The notes under the pieces: model-generated
What the model was told of the DNA's origin: nothing
The model's database searches: none
Seen by the model: the letters and a program-made list of their open reading frames with translations, nothing else
Assembly: GCA_964632485.1 (NCBI GenBank)
Contig: CAZWDO010000002.1
Location: 264,726 to 292,387 of the forward strand
From: CAZWDO01 sp964632485 [NCBI: uncultured bacterium]
Lineage (GTDB): Bacteria; JAGOEH01
Direction: 5' to 3'
Length of the DNA: 27,662 nucleotides
Program-made: the position numbers and the translations under genes
Shown here: positions 15,683 to 23,409 of the stretch, piece after piece
How positions within the stretch are numbered: the first letter of the stretch is position 1
How the letters are laid out: the number at the start of each line of letters is the position of its first letter

Positions 15683-17853
15683 TGAATAGTTTGCCCCAGA
15701 CGATTCTAATAGTCGAAGATGAGGTTCTCATTGCCCGAGCTCAAACGATTTTTCTAAAAAAGGAAGGATTTGAAATCATCCATGTAACGAGTGGGGAACA
15801 AGCGCTGAAAATTGTCGATAACCAGTTTGAATCCATAAATTTAATACTGATGGATATCAACCTGGGGAGTGGAATTGATGGCATCGAGACATCGCAAGAA
15901 ATTCTTAAGCATCATTGTATCCCTATTCTTTTCCTTTCCTCGCATACTGAAAAAGAAGTTGTGGAACGTACCGGGAAAGTTACATCTTATGGTTATGTCG
16001 TAAAAAATTCGGGGAATAGGGTGTTATTAGCATCCATTAAAATGGCTTTTAAACTTTTTAATGCTCATTTGGAACTCGAATTGAAAAAGCGGGAATTACA
16101 GCGGATTGAAGAAAGAAATGAGGCGATCATTAATGCTATCCCCGATCTGTTATTCATTTTAGACCGGCAAGGTGTTTTTATTGATTGTCGAACCCGCTAT
16201 CCCCGGGAACTATTTGCGCCTTTTGAGTCTTTTATCGGCAAGGGTGTGTCCGAGGTTATGCCTGAAGAGATTGCCCGTTTAAGTCAGGAAAAAATCCGTA
16301 TGGCGCTGGATACCTCTCAGACCCAAGTCTATCACTATTCCTTGGCGATACAAAATACGATCCGCCAATATGAGTCTCGCATGGTTCCTTACAGTCAGAA
16401 TGAAGTTTTGGCGATTGTCCGTGATATTACTGAATCCATTCGGGCTGAACGGGATTTGCGTGAAAATGAAAAAAAATACCGGGATTTATTCAATAATTTA
16501 CGTGATGCAGTTGGTGTTGTTGATTTGCAGGGACACTATATTGATGCTAACCCGGTTTATCTGGAAATTCTGGGTTATAGGCTTGAAGAACTAAAACAAC
16601 TGGATTATCAGCATCTGACGCCTCTAAAATGGGAAAATGAAGAAAAAAAATATGTTGACCAAATCCTCAATCAGGGGTACTCCAATATTTATGAAAAGGA
16701 GTATATCCGTAAAGATGGCTCTGTTTTTCCAGTGGAATTGCGCTCTTATCTGATCCGTGATTTGGATGAAAAACCTGTAGGGATGGTAGGAATTGCCCGG
16801 GATATCACCGATAGGAAAAAAGTTGAAAATGATTTGCAGAAAAGTGAAAAATTATATCGTTTGCTCGCTCAAAATGCGGCTGATGTGATTTGGATTCTGG
16901 ACACAGAGAATTTCCGATTTCGCTATATTAGCCCATCAATTGAACGGCTGCGAGGTTATACCGCCGAAGAAATCATGGCCAAGGATCTTGATTCCTTGAC
17001 CGATGAGAAAACCATGGAATACATTCATCAAAAAATGCCTCAACGCGTCAGGGAGTTTCAAGAGGGACTCATTAAAGTTTATATTGATGAAATCCGGCAG
17101 AAACACCGCGATGGAAGTTGGATTTGGACGGAAGTTAAAACTCATTTTATTATCAATGAGGATAGCGGACACCTTGAAATTTACGGGATATCCCGCAATA
17201 TCGATGAACGGAAACAGGCAGAAAAATCTCAAAAGCAATTATTGGATGAGAAGGATGTTTTATTACGTGAATTGCAACATCGGGTGAAAAACAATCTCAA
17301 TGTTGTTTATAGTTTATTAGGCCTTGAAATTCGACGTTTAAAAGATGATGATGCCAAGGCTATTTTTTTGGACGCCCAATCCCGGATTCAGGCAATGTCG
17401 AAGATTTATGAAAAGCTTTATCAGTCAAATAATCTGGAATTGCTTGAATTATCTTCCTATATCAAGGATTTTGCGCGATCGGTTTTTAATTTGTATCTAT
17501 TGAATTCCAAATTCATTCAATTGCAGATGCAGATTGAAGATATTAAACTGGACCTCAAACGAGCAGTTCCGCTGGGTTTGATCCTGAATGAACTTTTGTC
17601 AAATTCCTTAAAACACGCCTTCCCCAATAATCAAGCCGGTATGATTTCCATCAGCTTAGGCTTGTATGAGGATCAACTCCAATTGATCGTGGAAGATAAT
17701 GGGATGGGATTACCCCGGGATTTCAATGTTGAAACAGTATCCAGCATGGGATTTCAATTGGTACGGATTTTAGCGCAGCAGCTTGATGCAAGTTTTTCCA
17801 TATCAGCCAATACTCCCCAAGGGTCTGTTTTTCGTATTTCATTTAAGGTGTGA
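15679..17853 (+). CDS. REC-PAS-PAS-PAS-histidine kinase (HisKA_2 type)
   Basis: The 724-residue protein is soluble. Residues 7-125 are a receiver domain with acidic pair E13-D14, phospho-acceptor D59 (LILMDINLG), S87/S88 and K109. Three PAS domains follow at about 145-255, 262-385 and 388-515, the second and third each ending in a typical PAC motif (GIARDITDRKK, GISRNIDERKQ). The dimerisation domain is of the HisKA_2 kind, with phospho-accepting H534 in LRELQHRVKNNL. The ATPase domain ends the protein, with NELLSNSLKHAF as N box, EDNGMGLP and SSMGFQLV. A receiver at the N-terminus means another kinase may drive this one. No cognate response regulator gene is adjacent. The start may be either of two adjacent ATGs (15679 or 15682). 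It is coupled to the preceding 3-TM protein, and a GH97 gene follows after 57 bases. Confidence 0.93.
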   Translation: MMNSLPQTILIVEDEVLIARAQTIFLKKEGFEIIHVTSGEQALKIVDNQFESINLILMDINLGSGIDGIETSQEILKHHCIPILFLSSHTEKEVVERTGKVTSYGYVVKNSGNRVLLASIKMAFKLFNAHLELELKKRELQRIEERNEAIINAIPDLLFILDRQGVFIDCRTRYPRELFAPFESFIGKGVSEVMPEEIARLSQEKIRMALDTSQTQVYHYSLAIQNTIRQYESRMVPYSQNEVLAIVRDITESIRAERDLRENEKKYRDLFNNLRDAVGVVDLQGHYIDANPVYLEILGYRLEELKQLDYQHLTPLKWENEEKKYVDQILNQGYSNIYEKEYIRKDGSVFPVELRSYLIRDLDEKPVGMVGIARDITDRKKVENDLQKSEKLYRLLAQNAADVIWILDTENFRFRYISPSIERLRGYTAEEIMAKDLDSLTDEKTMEYIHQKMPQRVREFQEGLIKVYIDEIRQKHRDGSWIWTEVKTHFIINEDSGHLEIYGISRNIDERKQAEKSQKQLLDEKDVLLRELQHRVKNNLNVVYSLLGLEIRRLKDDDAKAIFLDAQSRIQAMSKIYEKLYQSNNLELLELSSYIKDFARSVFNLYLLNSKFIQLQMQIEDIKLDLKRAVPLGLILNELLSNSLKHAFPNNQAGMISISLGLYEDQLQLIVEDNGMGLPRDFNVETVSSMGFQLVRILAQQLDASFSISANTPQGSVFRISFKV

Positions 17854-17910
17854 GTTGAATGCCACTATGGATTAAAATTAGTGAAATGATTTATTAACAA
17901 GGAGTTTGCG

Positions 17911-19995
17911 ATGAAAATTGTCCAGTTGATTGGATGGCTGATGATTCTATCCATTTCCATGAGTTTTGCGCAAACTACGCAAACTGCGCAAAAAAATACT
18001 ATTCAGTCTCCTTCAAAAAAAATTGAACTATCTTTTTTCTTGTCTTCCAACCGCGCGGCTGCTTATCGGGTTGTATATAATACTAATGTGGTGGTTGATA
18101 CATCCACCCTGGGATTCGATTTTCAAAATGCGCCACCCCTTCAAAATGATTTAAAAATTATTGCCTCGGATATCAGAAATTTCAATGAAATATGGGAATT
18201 GCCTTGGGGTGAGCAGAGGGAGGTGACTAACCAATTTCAGGAACTTACGGCGCAACTCCGTGAAATCCCACCTCCACATCGAATGTTCAATTTAATATTT
18301 CGCGTCTATGATGACGGTATTGCCTTTCGATATGAGTTTCTCCAGCAGCAAGGGATGAAAGATGTGATTATCATGGACGAAAACAGCCAATTCAAGCTGA
18401 CGGGTGATCATACTTGCTGGTGGATCCCGGGAGATTGGGATATTTATGAGCATTTATATAATATAACCCGGTTTTCCCAAATTGATGCCCTTTCCAAACG
18501 CAGTCATGATAATCTGGCTCAGACCTACATTCCTGAAAACGCTGTCAATACGCCGCTAACCATGCGGACCACGAACGGATTACATTTATGTTTTCATGAA
18601 GCAAATTTAACTGACTATGCCGGAATGACATTGAAAATTGATCCCGAAAATTTTGCGCTGCAAAGCGAACTGGTCGGTTCCGATCGACTTGGGTATAAAG
18701 TGAAGCGTTCATTACCGTTTAAGACGCCCTGGCGGGTTGTCATCATTGCCGAAAAGGCTACGGATCTCATTACCTCCAAAATTATTTTGAACTTGAATGA
18801 ACCCAATCAACTGGGAGATGTTAGTTGGTTTAAACCGACTAAATATACCGGCATCTGGTGGGAAATGCATCTGGGAAAATCGAGCTGGGATATGGCCAGC
18901 GGGAAACATGGCGCCACAACAGAAAACGCCAAAAAACTGATCGACTTCAGCGCGGCCAATGGCATCGGCGCTATGCTGGTGGAGGGTTGGAATACCGGCT
19001 GGGAAAATTGGATCGGGTTTGAAGACCGAGAAGGGGTATTCGATTTCGTAACTCCTTATCCGGATTATAATTTACAGGAAGTTGTCCGCTATGGTAAGGA
19101 AAAAGGCGTTGAACTGATCATGCATCATGAAACCTCAGCCGCCCCCCGAACCTATGAACAGCAACTGGATACTGCTTTCTCATTAATGAAAAATCTTGGT
19201 ATTCATACCGTCAAAACTGGGTACGTGGGCAAAATTATCCCCAAGGGGGAATACCACCACGGTCAATGGATGGTCAATCATTATCAAAAAGTGGTAGCGA
19301 CGGCAGCAAAATACCAGATAGCGGTCAATGCCCATGAACCCATCAAGGATAGCGGTATCCGCCGTACCTGGCCCAATTTTGTATCCCGTGAAGGACTGCG
19401 GGGTCAAGAGTTCAATGCCTGGTCTTCCGATGGCGGCAATCCTCCGGAACATCTATCGATTATCGCTTTCACCCGCATGGTGGCGGGACCCATTGATTAC
19501 ACTCCGGGAATTTTTAACATCAAACTTAAACCCTATAAGGAAAATAACCAGGTTAATACAACCTTAGCTCAACAATTGGCCCTGTATGTCGTAATATACA
19601 GCCCTATCCAAATGGTTCCGGATTTAATCGAGAATTATGAGAATCAACCAGGATTTCAATTTGTGCGCGATGTTGGTGTGGATTGGGAAAAAACAGTAGT
19701 CATTGCCGGTGAAGTCGGCGAGTATGTGGCGATTGCCCGTCAAGAACGTGAAACCGGCCATTGGTTCCTGGGAGCTATTACTAATGAGAATCCACGCGAT
19801 TTAACCATTAGTTTTGATTTTCTGGAAAAAAATAAAACCTATCAAACCCGCATTTATAAAGATGCGCCGCAGGCTCACTGGAATGATAACCCTGTCGATT
19901 TAAAAATTGAAGAGGCGCTCTTTCACTCAGACACGACATTGACATTTCACCTCGCGCCTGGAGGCGGTCTGGCTGTCAGCCTGAAACTCCATTAG
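17911..19995 (+). CDS. GH97 glycoside hydrolase, inverting alpha-glucosidase (SusB) type
   Basis: The 694-residue protein starts after AAGGAG and has a signal peptide (residues 1-20, ending SFA before QTTQ), so it acts in the periplasm or beyond. The N-terminal beta-sandwich is followed from about 290 by a TIM barrel. E407 (HHETS), E476 (NAHEP) and E500 (RGQEF) reproduce exactly the 69 and 24 residue spacing of the SusB catalytic glutamates E439, E508 and E532. The strand that carries the nucleophile Asp in retaining GH97 enzymes reads KTGYVGK, with Gly at that place. Both facts point to an inverting alpha-glucosidase acting on malto-oligosaccharides or similar alpha-glucans. No SusC/SusD pair or other glycan genes are nearby, unlike a Bacteroides utilisation locus. 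It follows the sensor kinase, which might control it; that is inference. Confidence 0.93.
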   Translation: MKIVQLIGWLMILSISMSFAQTTQTAQKNTIQSPSKKIELSFFLSSNRAAAYRVVYNTNVVVDTSTLGFDFQNAPPLQNDLKIIASDIRNFNEIWELPWGEQREVTNQFQELTAQLREIPPPHRMFNLIFRVYDDGIAFRYEFLQQQGMKDVIIMDENSQFKLTGDHTCWWIPGDWDIYEHLYNITRFSQIDALSKRSHDNLAQTYIPENAVNTPLTMRTTNGLHLCFHEANLTDYAGMTLKIDPENFALQSELVGSDRLGYKVKRSLPFKTPWRVVIIAEKATDLITSKIILNLNEPNQLGDVSWFKPTKYTGIWWEMHLGKSSWDMASGKHGATTENAKKLIDFSAANGIGAMLVEGWNTGWENWIGFEDREGVFDFVTPYPDYNLQEVVRYGKEKGVELIMHHETSAAPRTYEQQLDTAFSLMKNLGIHTVKTGYVGKIIPKGEYHHGQWMVNHYQKVVATAAKYQIAVNAHEPIKDSGIRRTWPNFVSREGLRGQEFNAWSSDGGNPPEHLSIIAFTRMVAGPIDYTPGIFNIKLKPYKENNQVNTTLAQQLALYVVIYSPIQMVPDLIENYENQPGFQFVRDVGVDWEKTVVIAGEVGEYVAIARQERETGHWFLGAITNENPRDLTISFDFLEKNKTYQTRIYKDAPQAHWNDNPVDLKIEEALFHSDTTLTFHLAPGGGLAVSLKLH

Positions 19996-20005
19996 AGGTT
20001 TATGA

Positions 20006-20518
20006 ATGATAAAAGCAGTTTTTTGGGCCACTGGGATTTTTTTAGTGGCTATGAGCTTGTGGGTCTACAACACCTCCCAATCGATTTGGGAGGTTCCCAT
20101 CGCGCAAAGGAGTTGGATCAAGCTTGATGCTCAAATTATTCGGATTGATATAGTTCCCAGCTATGCGGGGGAAATTTACCGCGCTATAAATGTGACATAT
20201 CGCTATAAATTAAATAAAAAGGATTGGGAGGGGAATGCATTTTGGCCGACCCGGCAGCTTGATCAATTCAGAGTGAAGGATTATATTGAAAAATTGCCCT
20301 CACATCATGAGATTTATGTGAATCCGAAAAATTTTGCCGAGAGCGTCATGTTTCGGGAAAGCATTTTTCGCGCCTATGCTCTCATCGGATCGCTAATAAT
20401 TGCTGCTATTATGGGATTTGTCTTGATTGTCAGTGGATTTACTATTACCAGGTTCTATTTGTTTCCCGGTTCGATTTTATTGATTTCCTTTAGCATAGCG
20501 CGAGCTTTTTCTGCATAA
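20006..20518 (+). CDS. DUF3592 domain membrane protein
   Basis: A 170-residue protein with one membrane helix near the N-terminus (about 3-21) and two at the end (about 123-145 and 149-167). Between them is a small extracytoplasmic domain of the DUF3592 type: WIKLDAQIIRI, VTYRYKLNKKDWEGNAFW and HEIYVNPKNFAESVMF, the last being the family's VYYDPxNPxxSVL-like strand. The function of the family is unknown. It begins 10 bases after the GH97 gene and is probably co-transcribed with it. Its last 64 bases are also the end of the convergent outer-membrane protein gene on the other strand. Confidence 0.8.
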   Translation: MIKAVFWATGIFLVAMSLWVYNTSQSIWEVPIAQRSWIKLDAQIIRIDIVPSYAGEIYRAINVTYRYKLNKKDWEGNAFWPTRQLDQFRVKDYIEKLPSHHEIYVNPKNFAESVMFRESIFRAYALIGSLIIAAIMGFVLIVSGFTITRFYLFPGSILLISFSIARAFSA

Positions 20519-21621
20519 GTCGATGTTTCATTCAACTTGATGAGCGATCGTAGTTCTTTTCTAGCGGCATCGAACATCAATTCACCGAAATAGATTTTAG
20601 CGCGTTCCAGAAATTCAACCTGTTGTTCCAGCAGGATATTCAATGAATCCGCTACATTTTTTTCATTGCGGACCGGTTCTACTATCTCTTCTTCAACCAC
20701 CGGGGCTTCCTTGTAAACAATTTTTGTCCGTTCTACGGTACGGATTTTGGGCGGATAGTGAGGGGGCGAAGCGGGATTTGGCAGCATGATTTGACACGTA
20801 ATCATAAATCTGTCGATTTTTTTCAGTTCACGGTGATAGCTCAGGGACATCCATAATTGGAGCCGATATATTCGATAATTATTGCGGTCGCGTGGGGAAA
20901 ATTTAAAATTTTCAGCATAAAGTTTGAGCCCGCAACCGATGGGAATGATGGTTTTTTGATAGGCGCCAAGTAAAACAACCCGTTGACTGACAGGCGCTTC
21001 AACACTGACTGAAAAATCGGGTGTCCGCTTGAATAAGCCGTCCCAACGAGTTCCCAGGCTGATCTTGTATCGTCTCCTCAAGGATACTGCCAGAGCCGCA
21101 TCCAGTTCAGTCGGCAATACTGATTTATCCATCATGTTGCGTACCCATATTCCTGAAGTGAAATAATTGTTAATCAACCAGATCAACCCTCCATCCAGGT
21201 TCCAGTCATCCGTGTTGGAGGCGGGAAAGTGGTGGTAATGAACGGTGGCGCCGTATTTCAACCGATTGATTAAGGTACCGCCGCCAGCTAATCGATATTC
21301 CCGGTCAATTTCAGAACGAGTAACAGAAAAACCCATATTTATTGACGATGGATATTTTGATGAAAACAGATTCTTGCGGCCGAGAAAAACTGCGCCGGTT
21401 ATGGTTTCATAATGGTAAAACTCAGAGGATGTGATCTGCATATCCATATAGGGGCGGCGAATAAAATAGAGTCCCGCCGGATTATTCTGAGCGGCGGAAG
21501 CATCGTCAACCAAGGCGCAAAATCCGTTTTGATGGATCAATGAACGGACTGATTCCGCAGATAATGAAAGATTCAGGATAATGAGAATGACGAACGTCCA
21601 TTGGAGCTTATTCATCTGCAA
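20455..21621 (-). CDS. outer-membrane beta-barrel protein with C-terminal helical repeat region
   Basis: The 388-residue protein has a signal peptide (to about residue 22, LSLSA). It continues with DDASAAQNNPAGLYFI, an N-terminal motif seen in PorV/FadL/UPF0164-like barrels (ASAAWWNPAGL), and then alternating aromatic beta-strand segments (INMGFSVTR, KYGATVHYHHF, RLQLWMSLSYH). A Pro/Val/Glu-rich linker (about 285-320) leads to a helical C-terminal segment (QQVEFLERAKIYFGELMFD...) resembling a TPR-type repeat, probably periplasmic. It overlaps the end of the diguanylate cyclase gene by 14 bases, has no clear ribosome site of its own, and probably depends on coupling. An alternative start is the ATG two codons on. 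Exact family and ligand are unknown. Confidence 0.75.
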   Translation of the reverse strand: MQMNKLQWTFVILIILNLSLSAESVRSLIHQNGFCALVDDASAAQNNPAGLYFIRRPYMDMQITSSEFYHYETITGAVFLGRKNLFSSKYPSSINMGFSVTRSEIDREYRLAGGGTLINRLKYGATVHYHHFPASNTDDWNLDGGLIWLINNYFTSGIWVRNMMDKSVLPTELDAALAVSLRRRYKISLGTRWDGLFKRTPDFSVSVEAPVSQRVVLLGAYQKTIIPIGCGLKLYAENFKFSPRDRNNYRIYRLQLWMSLSYHRELKKIDRFMITCQIMLPNPASPPHYPPKIRTVERTKIVYKEAPVVEEEIVEPVRNEKNVADSLNILLEQQVEFLERAKIYFGELMFDAARKELRSLIKLNETSTYAEKARAMLKEINKIEPGNK

Positions 21622-22921
21622 CCACCCGGTTGCGTCCTTGATCTTTGGCGCGGTAAAGCGCCTGATCCGCTTTTTGAATTAGCTCTTCGCATCTGATGTT
21701 GGAAAGTGGGGCGCAGGAAATCCCAATGGAAATTGTTACTTTTAATGGTTTTTTTGAGTGCTGTACGGCAAGATTTTCCACCGCTTGGCGCATGCGTTCG
21801 GCTAATTCTGTGGCCGCTTTTCGGTCAGAATCGGGCAGGATCACTCCAAACTCTTCCCCGCCATAACGTCCCGCGGTATCGTGCCGGACACGGTTCTTTC
21901 GAATCGTGTCGAGAATAGTCCGGGCGACTTCCGCCAGTACTTCATCCCCGACTTGATGTCCGTATGTGTCATTGAATGTTTTGAAATGATCGATATCCGT
22001 CAATAAAAATGACGTTGGGCGTTTATTCTCATACCCATTCGTTAATTCTTTTTCCAATAAATCCAGAAAATAGCGCCTAACCATGAGTTTGGTCAACCCA
22101 TCCTCAGTAGCTTCCCGGTATAAATGCTCATATTTGGTTAATTCTTCAATTAATTGTCCGGCCAAGCGGTTGAACGCATCTGCCAACCGTCCGTATTCAT
22201 CATGACGGCCAATTTTAATACGGTAAGATAAATCCTTGAAAATTTGCCCGACTCCTTTATCCAGTTTCTGAATCGGGTGAATTAAGTAGATTGCAAAAAT
22301 TAATCCGAAAAGAATACTCAAAAAAATTGGCGCTAAGGAGATTAAAAATCCTTCATATATAATAGTATTGACTTTTTCCCGGATCGATTTATTCATTAAT
22401 GCGATTTCAATCCATCCCGCTGATGCTTGAGAATTTTTTTTATCAGTGAGAATTTTGAGCAAACTAACCGTATCCATTGATTTTTTCGTTTCATAGGGAG
22501 CGCCGGGGATGCGAATAGGTGGAGAGATGCGATCGGAGGAATTGATCGCGAAAAGCCGATAGGGCAGTGTGTCGTTGATGATGGTTGCGTCGTACTTTAC
22601 TTCCAATGCATAAGGCATATTTTGTTGATTAGATTGATATACCGTAATGCGGCGCGTGGCTGGATTATCCGCTAAAAAACGTTTTAAACTGAAAGTCAAA
22701 TTGAGTATCTGGGGGGAACGCGGGGCAAGCTGCGAAAGATCGGTATGAAAAAAAAGATTCAAATCCCGCTCTAAATAACTCAATTGCGCATTGATTCCAT
22801 CCATCGTTTGACGGTGCAGGACTGGTTCAAATTTTCCGTAGGATATAAAAACAATGGTCGCGCCCAAGGATAATACCAGTAATAAAAAAATCAATACGGT
22901 AATTTTAATTTTTATACTCAT
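21608..22921 (-). CDS. membrane diguanylate cyclase (HAMP-GGDEF)
   Basis: The 437-residue protein has a membrane helix at 5-27, an extracytoplasmic sensing region to about 190, a second helix at about 190-212, a HAMP linker (LIHPIQKLDKGVGQI, then DEYGRLADAFNRLAG) and a GGDEF domain from about 270 to the end. The active loop is GGEEF (354-358), with TDIDHFKTFNDTYGHQVGDEVL for metal and GTP binding and YRAKDQGRNRV at the end, so it should make cyclic di-GMP. The inhibitory I-site RxxD is not canonical: the residue three before D348 is V345. No ribosome site is visible, and the predicted promoter leaves almost no leader. It forms an operon with the overlapping barrel protein, perhaps sensing at the cell surface. 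Confidence 0.93.
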   Translation of the reverse strand: MSIKIKITVLIFLLLVLSLGATIVFISYGKFEPVLHRQTMDGINAQLSYLERDLNLFFHTDLSQLAPRSPQILNLTFSLKRFLADNPATRRITVYQSNQQNMPYALEVKYDATIINDTLPYRLFAINSSDRISPPIRIPGAPYETKKSMDTVSLLKILTDKKNSQASAGWIEIALMNKSIREKVNTIIYEGFLISLAPIFLSILFGLIFAIYLIHPIQKLDKGVGQIFKDLSYRIKIGRHDEYGRLADAFNRLAGQLIEELTKYEHLYREATEDGLTKLMVRRYFLDLLEKELTNGYENKRPTSFLLTDIDHFKTFNDTYGHQVGDEVLAEVARTILDTIRKNRVRHDTAGRYGGEEFGVILPDSDRKAATELAERMRQAVENLAVQHSKKPLKVTISIGISCAPLSNIRCEELIQKADQALYRAKDQGRNRVVADE

Positions 22922-22928
22922 TATTAGT

Positions 22929-22956
22929 AATATAACCGGATTTAAAATAAAATCAA
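22929..22956 (-). promoter_or_regulatory. possible promoter of the diguanylate cyclase operon
   Basis: On the minus strand TTGATT (22956-22951), 16 bases, TATATT (22934-22929). Transcription would begin at about 22922, directly at the ATG, which would make a leaderless mRNA. Confidence 0.4.
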
Positions 22957-23086
22957 CATTTAAAATAAAAATAATTTGAAGATCGATTTAAAACGCCAAT
23001 TGTTAGATTTGAATATTAATTTATGGAAAATTTTGGACGAAGTGTGAATCGCGGTAAAAATTAATATAAAAGTTGAAAAATTTAGC

Positions 23087-23115
23087 TTGACTTATTTCTT
23101 TTTTTTGAGTATTAT
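23087..23115 (+). promoter_or_regulatory. trp operon promoter
   Basis: TTGACT (23087-23092), 17 bases, TATTAT (23110-23115). A transcript starting near 23122 carries the leader-peptide ribosome site AAAAAGGAGA (23141-23150) and the attenuator. About 290 bases separate the start from trpE. Confidence 0.65.
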
Positions 23116-23154
23116 ATTATTGAAATTTGAATGAAGGTCAAAAAAGGAGAAGAA

Positions 23155-23283
23155 ATGAGCCTGCAACTTTCGTCTGATACTCTAAAATTTTTTAATAATC
23201 CACTAAAAATTGAGTATTTATCCGAATGCTGTAGTGTTAATTATTCTTTATGTTGCAATTGGTGGCGGTGGACCGGCGTGTAG
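23155..23283 (+). CDS. trpL: trp operon leader peptide (42 aa)
   Basis: This small gene starts at ATG 23155, five bases after AAGGAGA, and ends at TAG 23281-23283. Its tail reads Cys-Cys-Asn-Trp-Trp-Arg-Trp-Thr-Gly-Val, with tandem Trp codons at 23260-23265 and a third at 23269-23271. Three Trp codons in four, directly before two terminator-like hairpins and trpE, are the signature of transcription attenuation: a ribosome short of charged tRNA-Trp stalls here and changes the fold of the leader RNA. At 42 residues it is longer than the 14-residue E. coli peptide, and its first 34 codons appear to be filler. An in-frame ATG at 23131 lies before the ribosome site and is less likely the start. 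Confidence 0.88.
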   Translation: MSLQLSSDTLKFFNNPLKIEYLSECCSVNYSLCCNWWRWTGV

Positions 23284-23306
23284 CTGTCCGCTGTTTCAGA
23301 ATATAT

Positions 23307-23340
23307 AAGGCTGTGGATGGTTACTATCCACAGCCTTTTT
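23307..23340 (+). terminator. trp attenuator terminator A
   Basis: Perfect 12-bp stem AAGGCTGTGGAT / ATCCACAGCCTT (23307-23318 and 23326-23337). It can extend by one G-U and one G-C pair to leave a 3-base loop, and is followed by a short run of five T (23336-23340). The short T run suggests a pause or partial terminator. Confidence 0.75.
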
Positions 23341-23347
23341 GGTTTAC

Positions 23348-23382
23348 AAAGGCTGTGTACGAGATACACAGCCTTTTTTTTT
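23348..23382 (+). terminator. trp attenuator terminator B
   Basis: Perfect 12-bp stem AAAGGCTGTGTA / TACACAGCCTTT (23348-23359 and 23365-23376) with loop CGAGA, followed by nine T (23374-23382). This is a strong Rho-independent terminator 27 bases before the trpE start. Confidence 0.85.
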
Positions 23383-23409
23383 GCTCTCAACCCAAAAAAG
23401 GAAAAAACC

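Larger units (their letters stand above)
23266..23382 (+). promoter_or_regulatory. six-segment trp attenuator
   Basis: Segment 1, CGGTGGAC (23266-23273, over the third Trp codon), pairs with segment 2, GTCCGCTG (23286-23293). Segment 3, ending in CTGTGGAT (23311-23318), pairs with segment 4 (23326-23337) as terminator A. Segment 5 (23348-23359) pairs with segment 6 (23365-23376) as terminator B. Alternative pairs exist: segment 2 GTCCGC (23286-23291) with segment 3 GTGGAT (23313-23318), six contiguous pairs including two G-U; and segment 4 CACAGCCTTT (23329-23338) with segment 5 AAAGGCTGTG (23348-23357), ten perfect pairs. Ribosome stalling on the Trp codons would mask 1, free 2 to hold 3, free 4 to hold 5, and so block both terminators. 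The pairings are visible in the sequence; the switching is inferred. Confidence 0.75.

Noticed and set aside
23255-23300. T-box-like sequence GGTGGACCGGCG in the trp leader
   Set aside because: It resembles the T-box bulge motif GGTGGNACCGCG, but the upstream leader is only about 140 bases, AT-rich, with no visible stem I or specifier domain. The motif lies inside a ribosome-site-preceded leader ORF with Trp codons and is not part of either terminator stem.
23317-23409. Longer TrpE start inside the attenuator
   Set aside because: The extra residues are a translation of the terminator hairpins; the ATG at 23410 has its own ribosome site and the family N-terminus.
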